Assembly: GCA_045639325.1 (NCBI GenBank) | Contig: JAZUCU010000028.1 | Location: 1 to 39,438, forward strand | Origin: RGIG8244 sp045639325 | GTDB taxonomy: Bacteria > Verrucomicrobiota > Lentisphaeria > Victivallales > UBA1829 | Length of the DNA stretch: 39,438 nucleotides | Direction: 5' to 3' | In this document: positions 33,840 to 39,438 of the stretch, in pieces | How the letters are laid out: every line of letters starts with the position of its first letter | How positions within the stretch are numbered: position 1 is the first letter of the stretch | Notes under the pieces: model-generated | Databases searched by the model: none | The model's input: only the letters and a program-made list of their open reading frames with translations | What the model was told of the DNA's origin: nothing | Made by a program: the position numbers and the translations under genes

Positions 33840-36371
33840 TTATTTTTCCGTCGGAACCACGATACCGCGGATAATGATATTCTGGCAGAATATGAATACC
33901 AGCAGTGTCGGAATTGCCGCAATAATCAGAGCCGCGAAACCGACCGCCTGAGAGGACGTCTGCTGCAGCTGATACAGGTAAACCATCATAGTCCACATGG
34001 ATTTATCCTGACAGAGCAGGAACGCCATCATGAAGTTTGCGTATGCCGCCGTGAAAGAACTCAATGCGATCACGGAAAGAATCGGTTTGGAAAGGCTCAT
34101 GGCGATATTCCAGAAGATACACCATTCGCTTGCACCGTCGATGGATGCCGATTCGAACAATTCTTTCGGCAAGCTGTCAAAGAACCCTTTCAGCAGGAAG
34201 ATACTGTACCCGGATGCCATACCCGGCAGAATCAATGCCCCGAAGGTGTTGAGCAGGCCCAGATTCTTGATGAGAAGGAACTGGGGAATACCGAGCACCA
34301 TGGCAGGGAATGCCATCGGGAGCATGAGGAACAGCAGAACCTTGTAGGTACATGCCGGTTTGTAACGGGAAAGACCGTATGCGCACAGCGGGTTGACCAA
34401 CAGGTGAACCAGTACGGAAAGGAAACAGTAGATGATTGTATTCAGGGCCGCATTACCGTTGAGGAACAGGGTGTCAAAAACCATGAGATAGTTCCGTTTG
34501 AGGTATTCCTTAATCAGAGCAGGACGGTTTTTTATCATCTGTGTGTATTCAAATTCCACCGTGGGCAGAGCGATATTTTTGAAGCTGGAAGCTTCCTTAT
34601 GCCATGCTTTATTCAACTTATCAATAGTGCCGTATTTTTCCTGCAGATAAGTTCTCCACTGATGGACATGTTTCTTTGTATCCGCAATACGGTAGGAACG
34701 TGCCAGTTTGCCGGATTTGATGACGCGGACGTAGTCATTACGCATCTGGTCATTGAAACGCAGTTTATCTGCCGGATACTGATTGAAGGAAAGAATTTCG
34801 TTTGCGCCATTGACGTTATAATCATAGGCTTCAGAAATACGTTTCAGATCCAGCTTGTTATCTGTGGTATAGAAACTTGCAATGATTGCGCGGTATTCGG
34901 ATGCCGCCTGACGGAGCAGCCCGATTTCTTCCGGCTGAAGCAGCTTGAGAAAGTCGTTCCAGTCAGCAGTTGAAGCCAGGTTATATTCACCGGCAGGGAC
35001 TTCTGTCAATTCGATTTCATCAAAGCTCTTGTAGCCGTTTTTGTACGCCTTCTGCAATTGCGTAATGTCGTTTTTATAACGTTTTGCAAGCCAGTTACGG
35101 TATTCTGCGGAAAGATTGACCAGTTTGATGGCTTCCAGCGGAATTTCGTACGTCTGTTCTGTTGTGACCTGCTTCTGTAATTCCTTGTAGTCCTTCTGAA
35201 TGACTTTGCTCAGTTCAGATTTCAAGGCTTTCTGCAAATCCGGAACTTCATTGAATACTTTATGCTGTGTCTTCCAGGCATTGTTCAGATTGGCAATGGT
35301 CTTATATTTTGCTTTGATAAAGTCACTCCAGGAATTGTTCAGCGTGGTGTCACCACTGAGGAACTGGAGTCCGTCCGCACGGATTGTGCCGGAGGCGGGG
35401 ATATAGGTAAAGGCTTTAATGTCCTTTTCCGATTTCCAATCGACTTCCTTGCCATAGATTTTCATAATATTAGCAAAGGAACCATACTTTCTCAGCAGGA
35501 ACTTTTTCCAGGGTTTCAAAATCATCTTTTCATCCAGCTCAATAAATGCGGGATTGAGAGATTTTTTGACATACGCCCCCCATGCTTCACGCAGACCGGG
35601 AATGGCGGGTGCGGTTTCATCCAGAACGATTTCGGACCAGGAATTGTAATTGGTGCCCAGCTTTTTGTTGAGAGTGACCAGGTCATTCGCATAACTTCTG
35701 CGGGTTGTATCGAGGAATGTACCGTCAACATCGCGGAAAACAAAGGAATAGAGAAAATCTTTCTGCTGCTGTTTGAATTCCAACATGATCCGATGCATGC
35801 CCTGACTGTAATCGGTAAGATTTCTTCTTGCGAAGAAATTTTCAGTTGGCAGCTGAATATTATTGATGGTATTTCTTGGCAGCGCATTTTTGTTGTTGGG
35901 ATCATTGTTGCCATAAACGGGGTGCTTTTTAAGCCAGTTTCTGTACTCTCTGAGTTTCTGCGGGACGACGCCGCTTTCGAAAGACATGCCGAGAGAATAC
36001 CAGAAATGGGGCTTGTTTTCTTTGACCCAGGTCAAAAATTCTTCATAATCTTTGATCTGTTGTCCGGAAATCTGCTTCGGCGGTTCCAATGTGCCGATTG
36101 TGCCGTGAGGATCTTTGAAGTTCAGGAACGCCTCTGCAATTTTTGAGTTGTATTTTGTGAATGTATACTTTCTGAAAAGCTCTGCGTCGTCATGCAGATA
36201 TTGGGGAACCAGGGTAAAGTTTGAGAAGTCCACGTTACTTTTCAGAGATCCGGAAATCATCAGGAGCAACGGATATACCATGGTTGCAGACCCGAGAATC
36301 AGGATCAGGTGAATGGCAATATTAAGGACTTTAACCTTCCAGCTTCGTTTTTCTACTTGTCCTATGATCAT
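33840..36371 (-). CDS. Sugar ABC importer permease (MalG type) with ~580-residue periplasmic insertion
   Basis: 843 aa, about three times the normal family length. TM1 is at ~16-40. The remaining MalG-like core is at ~628-843, with NGNAALNTIIYCF, the YGLSRYK turn, and an EAA loop (ELFESASIDGASEW then LSKP, ~738-763) for docking an ATPase. The extra ~580 residues (~45-625) lie between TM1 and TM2, predicted periplasmic. They contain about five copies of a helical motif, W-x2-[FYW]-[LI]-x2-[KR]-Y-x2-I-x2-[LI]-N-x-[AY]-[WY], at ~226, 288, 348, 424 and 572. This motif is typical of GH42 beta-galactosidases. The gene starts 4 nt after the upstream fusion permease. No ATPase gene is in the window. 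Confidence 0.85.
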   Translation of the reverse strand: MIIGQVEKRSWKVKVLNIAIHLILILGSATMVYPLLLMISGSLKSNVDFSNFTLVPQYLHDDAELFRKYTFTKYNSKIAEAFLNFKDPHGTIGTLEPPKQISGQQIKDYEEFLTWVKENKPHFWYSLGMSFESGVVPQKLREYRNWLKKHPVYGNNDPNNKNALPRNTINNIQLPTENFFARRNLTDYSQGMHRIMLEFKQQQKDFLYSFVFRDVDGTFLDTTRRSYANDLVTLNKKLGTNYNSWSEIVLDETAPAIPGLREAWGAYVKKSLNPAFIELDEKMILKPWKKFLLRKYGSFANIMKIYGKEVDWKSEKDIKAFTYIPASGTIRADGLQFLSGDTTLNNSWSDFIKAKYKTIANLNNAWKTQHKVFNEVPDLQKALKSELSKVIQKDYKELQKQVTTEQTYEIPLEAIKLVNLSAEYRNWLAKRYKNDITQLQKAYKNGYKSFDEIELTEVPAGEYNLASTADWNDFLKLLQPEEIGLLRQAASEYRAIIASFYTTDNKLDLKRISEAYDYNVNGANEILSFNQYPADKLRFNDQMRNDYVRVIKSGKLARSYRIADTKKHVHQWRTYLQEKYGTIDKLNKAWHKEASSFKNIALPTVEFEYTQMIKNRPALIKEYLKRNYLMVFDTLFLNGNAALNTIIYCFLSVLVHLLVNPLCAYGLSRYKPACTYKVLLFLMLPMAFPAMVLGIPQFLLIKNLGLLNTFGALILPGMASGYSIFLLKGFFDSLPKELFESASIDGASEWCIFWNIAMSLSKPILSVIALSSFTAAYANFMMAFLLCQDKSMWTMMVYLYQLQQTSSQAVGFAALIIAAIPTLLVFIFCQNIIIRGIVVPTEK

Positions 36372-36375
36372 GATA

Positions 36376-39012
36376 TTATTTTCCTGTTGTTTTGAATTCC
36401 ATGTTGGAGAGTTTCTTCAGATTGTAAATCGTGAAGAGCAGCGTTGTTACACCAAGGCACCATGCCATGGCGATCGCAGTACCGAATCGCAGATTTGTAT
36501 AGGCTTCTTTGAAGATATGCAATTCCGCAACTTCCGTATCCGCTGCACCGAAGGTCATGACCATGATATTACCACCACTCTGGGCGGCTGCAATAAAGGC
36601 CCCGACAAAGTTGATGATGATCAGAGCTTTCAAAGTCGGCAATGTGACGTGCCAGATCTTCATGAAGAAGTTTGCACCGTCAATTTCCGCCGCTTCGTAA
36701 ACATCATCCGGAACCCCTTTCAATGCTGCCAGGTAAATCAGACAGCCCGGGCCCGCACTTGCCCAGATGGAGGGGAGAATACAGGCGAACATTGCCCATT
36801 TGCTGTCTTCCAACCAGGCAATCGGCTCGAACTTCAAGCCCTGATAACCTTCATTGAAGAGGGAGACGATGGGGACAAGGCAGAAGTTGATCCCGTCATA
36901 AATCCCCTGAATCACCTGGTTCATGATCCCGGTCGGACCGGATCCGTAGAACAGACGCCACATGTAAATCACAACCAGACCGCTCATAACGGCGGGCAGG
37001 TAGAAGAGGGTACGGTAAAGAACTTTGCACCGGGAAACTTCCTGCAGCAGAATGGCCAGAATAATCGGAGCCACAAAGCCGAGTCCGAGAATCAGACTCA
37101 TGTAACGGAGTGTATTCCAGATGGATGCCCACCAGTCTCTGCTGAACAGAACGTCTGCAATGTTGTTCAACCCGACCCATTCGGAATTCCCTGCAAAACG
37201 GAAATCCTGGAAAAGAATTCGTGAACCGGAAAGCATTGGCGTATAGACCCAGAGCAGAATACTGAGCAGGGCAGGAAGCATAATCACATACGCAGGCCAC
37301 TTTGTAGCCAGTTCCAAGCCGCGTTTCTTGCCGGAAACCAAATCTTTCGGTGAGAAAATCTGCCAGATTTTGAAAATTGCATAAGAGAAGATAGAGAGAA
37401 TGATGATCGCTGCAACAACCGCCCAGTTATTACGCCGTTGCCGTTCTTCCTTGGGAAGATAACCGATCATCCGCACTGTGGTGTCATCCGCCGACTTTTT
37501 CAGAATACTTTGCAAAAGATTCAGGCGTTCTTCCCGATCTGTCGGCAGTTTGCCTTCACGGGCAAGCTGAAGTGCTTCGTCAATCGGCTGTGTCAGGCGC
37601 AGATAGACCAGCTGACAGTTACGTCCATAGGGTTCCGGTACACCGTTTTCCACTGCCTCATAATAGGTTTCTTCAAAGCCGGCAGGGAAGTATTTCAGGT
37701 ATTCTTCATAGCCATATTTGCGGCACCAGATGGGGCTGAGTGTATTGCCTGCTCCGGCATTGACCATGACATCTGCAGAAATCTGGTTTGCATCGTCTGA
37801 TGTTTTGAAGGCGATCCACAGCCAGGCTGCTTCACGGATCTCTTCCGCAGTCACCCATTGTCCATCGCTGTTGTAACGACCTTCAATGTGAGCAAAAATA
37901 CCGTCCATCAGGGCGTTGAGTTCTGTTCTGCCTTTGCCGCCTTTTTCCTTTGGCGGGAACGGAGCAATCCCCGTCAGGGCAGGGTTGATGTAACTGCTGC
38001 CCATGCTTTTCTGATCAAGGTACGGACTTGACATTGCAACTTTATTGACTTCACCTGAATTCTTGGTCTGATTCTGGTCACTGCGGGTGGTATAACCTTT
38101 CTGCAGTTTCTGGTCCGTATCATACCAGGGTTCCGTTGCCAGTTTTAAATAGAAATCAAGAGCTTCCGCAGCCTCGCGTGTACCGTAAGCTGCAATCCAA
38201 TTGCCTTTATCATCTTTCGCAATAATGTCACTGCCCGCAGACCAGACGTATCCGACAAAGTCCCAGGATGCCATGGAGCCACTGCCCATCTGGATCCCGT
38301 AACGTCGTGTTGCAGGGTCGGAAAGTACCTTGGCATATTCATATAATTCATTCCAGTCCTGGGGAGGACGTTCCGGATCAAGACCGGCTTCCATAAAGTA
38401 ATCTTTTCTCCATGCAAGAACACGCACGGCAAAGTGCCCCGGCAGGAACCAGAGGTGCTGACCGGATTTGAAACCATCCACTGCCGGACCATCGCGGAAT
38501 GCAACCGGGCGGATAGGCTTGACCATATCTTCAATATATTGCTTCATACCGCCGGGATAGTCACGGTTGAGGTACGCATCCAACGGGTAAATAAAGCCCT
38601 GATGAATGTAGGTGTCAGACATACGGAAGTTGACCTGGATAATATCAGGAGCCATACCACCGGCGATCGCAAGCATCAATTTTGATTCACCGCCCATCCC
38701 GGGAATGGAAATGCCGGAGAAGCCGCTGATTTCAATAAATGGAAATCTTTTCTTGAATTCGTCGAATTTTGCCAACGTTGCCTGTGCGTCCGGCGATGTG
38801 TCCGAAGTACTCGGCATCATTGGAATACGCAACGGGATCTTCTTTTTACCATCAAGGGTGGTTTTGGGGTTGAACGGTATTTTCATATACCGTCTGTCTT
38901 GTGTCGTCGTCTCCGCAGCGCTGAGATCAGCAGCAATGCCCGCGGTAGCGGCAATGAGTACAGCTGCGGGCATAAAATGACCCCACAACCGTTTCCAGAA
39001 ACCATGCAGCAT
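36376..39012 (-). CDS. Fusion of sugar-binding protein and MalF-type ABC permease
   Basis: 878 aa with an N-terminal membrane/signal segment (~12-33). Residues ~55-480 are a MalE-like solute-binding domain (FDEFKKRFP, MLAIAGGMAPDIIQV, WNELYEYAKVLSDP, VWSAGSDII). A helical linker leads to an extra membrane helix (~527-545). The MalF-like permease then covers ~565-878, with its EAA loop (DVYEAAEIDGANFF, then HVTLP, ~768-790). Such fusions tether the receptor to the channel instead of leaving it free in the periplasm. It pairs with the MalG-type permease downstream to form a CUT1-type importer. AAGGAG precedes the start by seven nt, and the promoter is at 39078-39106. Confidence 0.88.
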   Translation of the reverse strand: MLHGFWKRLWGHFMPAAVLIAATAGIAADLSAAETTTQDRRYMKIPFNPKTTLDGKKKIPLRIPMMPSTSDTSPDAQATLAKFDEFKKRFPFIEISGFSGISIPGMGGESKLMLAIAGGMAPDIIQVNFRMSDTYIHQGFIYPLDAYLNRDYPGGMKQYIEDMVKPIRPVAFRDGPAVDGFKSGQHLWFLPGHFAVRVLAWRKDYFMEAGLDPERPPQDWNELYEYAKVLSDPATRRYGIQMGSGSMASWDFVGYVWSAGSDIIAKDDKGNWIAAYGTREAAEALDFYLKLATEPWYDTDQKLQKGYTTRSDQNQTKNSGEVNKVAMSSPYLDQKSMGSSYINPALTGIAPFPPKEKGGKGRTELNALMDGIFAHIEGRYNSDGQWVTAEEIREAAWLWIAFKTSDDANQISADVMVNAGAGNTLSPIWCRKYGYEEYLKYFPAGFEETYYEAVENGVPEPYGRNCQLVYLRLTQPIDEALQLAREGKLPTDREERLNLLQSILKKSADDTTVRMIGYLPKEERQRRNNWAVVAAIIILSIFSYAIFKIWQIFSPKDLVSGKKRGLELATKWPAYVIMLPALLSILLWVYTPMLSGSRILFQDFRFAGNSEWVGLNNIADVLFSRDWWASIWNTLRYMSLILGLGFVAPIILAILLQEVSRCKVLYRTLFYLPAVMSGLVVIYMWRLFYGSGPTGIMNQVIQGIYDGINFCLVPIVSLFNEGYQGLKFEPIAWLEDSKWAMFACILPSIWASAGPGCLIYLAALKGVPDDVYEAAEIDGANFFMKIWHVTLPTLKALIIINFVGAFIAAAQSGGNIMVMTFGAADTEVAELHIFKEAYTNLRFGTAIAMAWCLGVTTLLFTIYNLKKLSNMEFKTTGK

Positions 39013-39077
39013 CAGTTTCTCCTTGGTTAAATAATGTTAAAATCATATGATAATATACATTTTTGGGGACTGCCCCT

Positions 39078-39106
39078 ATTATAGCACACGTTTTTAAAAA
39101 AAGCAA
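39078..39106 (-). promoter_or_regulatory. Strong promoter of the sugar importer operon
   Basis: On the minus strand TTGCTT (39106-39101), 17-bp spacer, a perfect TATAAT (39083-39078) with TGC just before it (extended -10). GGGG-CAGT-CCCC, a small inverted repeat (39065-39076), begins 1 nt downstream and may be an operator. A 10-bp palindrome ATCATATGAT lies at 39042-39051. Confidence 0.7.
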
Positions 39107-39174
39107 GTCTCTTTTAAAAAAAGAATGAAAAAAGTATCATTTCAAAAAAAATCAAAAAAAATTCACTTTTTCAT

Positions 39175-39202
39175 TTGCATTTTGAAAAATGTGTAGTATA
39201 GT
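39175..39202 (+). promoter_or_regulatory. Promoter of the tRNA-Gly gene
   Basis: TTGCAT (39175-39180), 16-bp spacer, TATAGT (39197-39202), 22 nt before the tRNA. The A/T-tract region directly upstream (39091-39170) could act as an UP element. Confidence 0.5.
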
Positions 39203-39223
39203 ATGTCTTGTCAGAGATGATAA

Positions 39224-39298
39224 GCGGGCGTAGCTCAGTGGTAGAGCATCACGTTGCCAACGTGATTGTCGAGGGTTCGACCCCCTTCACCCGCTCCA
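39224..39298 (+). tRNA. tRNA-Gly (anticodon GCC)
   Basis: 75 nt with encoded CCA (39296-39298). The D-arm is GCTC/GAGC. The anticodon stem TCACG/CGTGA closes the loop TTGCCAA with anticodon GCC at 39256-39258. The T-arm is GAGGG/CCCTT with loop TTCGACC. The acceptor stem is GCGGGCG/CACCCGC, with one C-A mismatch at pair 6-67. A T-run follows the CCA. Confidence 0.93.
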
Positions 39299-39438
39299 TT
39301 TTTTTGCCTCATCGACGGTTTGTTCCATAAAATCAGATTTCCTTTGTGCTTGAAATTTCCGGTAATTGATAGATTTTTAATTTGAAGTACTCCCGATCTC
39401 TGAAACCATATGCTTGTTTTATCAGCCATCGGATTTTA

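Overview
The window looks like the chromosome of a Lentisphaerota/Victivallales-type bacterium (PVC superphylum), probably host- or gut-associated. This is inferred from content, not from a database match. The supporting content is: a prepilin-like protein with an H-X9-DG tail at the head of a glycan-degradation operon; large secreted proteins with carbohydrate-binding and glycosidase-like modules; AIDA-type strand-loop-strand repeats joined to FG-GAP repeats; and a sugar ABC importer with unusual architecture. Base composition is moderate and looks even throughout. I see no prophage, insertion sequence, CRISPR array or integrase.

Layout. 2-4975: 3' part of a giant repeat-rich surface protein, cut by the window edge. 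5066-8812: divergent pair, a secreted SGNH hydrolase with a CBM9-like domain and a cytoplasmic GH-like DUF4838 protein. 9018-15144: four-gene operon of prepilin-like protein, secreted protein of unknown function, 1176-aa GH42-like protein and CBM9-like protein. 15212-16573 (minus): HSL-type esterase and an AllA/DUF4867-like cupin. 16748-17578: a Nif11-like small protein followed by a cyclophilin. 17672-18382 (minus): coiled-coil zinc-ribbon protein. 18579-22843: pilT, uppP, a frameshifted FAD oxidoreductase and a beta-lactamase-fold serine hydrolase. 22992-25649: valS. 25898-26581: TRIC-type channel. 26569-30317 (minus): dnaX and a secreted unknown protein. 30523-32841: ECF sigma factor, anti-sigma factor, ispD. 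32842-39012 (minus): a three-gene run with a binding-protein/permease fusion, a second permease carrying a huge insertion, and a CaCA antiporter. 39224-39298: tRNA-Gly.

How it fits together. Much of the window concerns capture and breakdown of complex glycans. It holds an esterase with a sugar-binding module, GH-like enzymes, a periplasmic CBM9-like binder, and a CUT1-type importer with no ATPase gene here, so it presumably shares an ATPase encoded elsewhere. The rest is housekeeping: valS, dnaX, ispD, uppP, cyclophilin, tRNA.

The most unusual observations are as follows. (1) The MalG-type permease has about 580 extra residues between its first two membrane segments. These contain about five copies of a motif normally seen once in GH42-type beta-galactosidases, and the same motif occurs in the GH42-like protein at 10751-14281. 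(2) Its partner permease is fused to the substrate-binding protein. (3) dnaX has a run of nine A residues at the tau/gamma boundary, with stop codons waiting in both alternative frames. (4) A Nif11-like peptide with a double-glycine site is paired with a prolyl isomerase. (5) The promoter regions of valS and the ECF sigma operon match at 41 of 56 ungapped positions.
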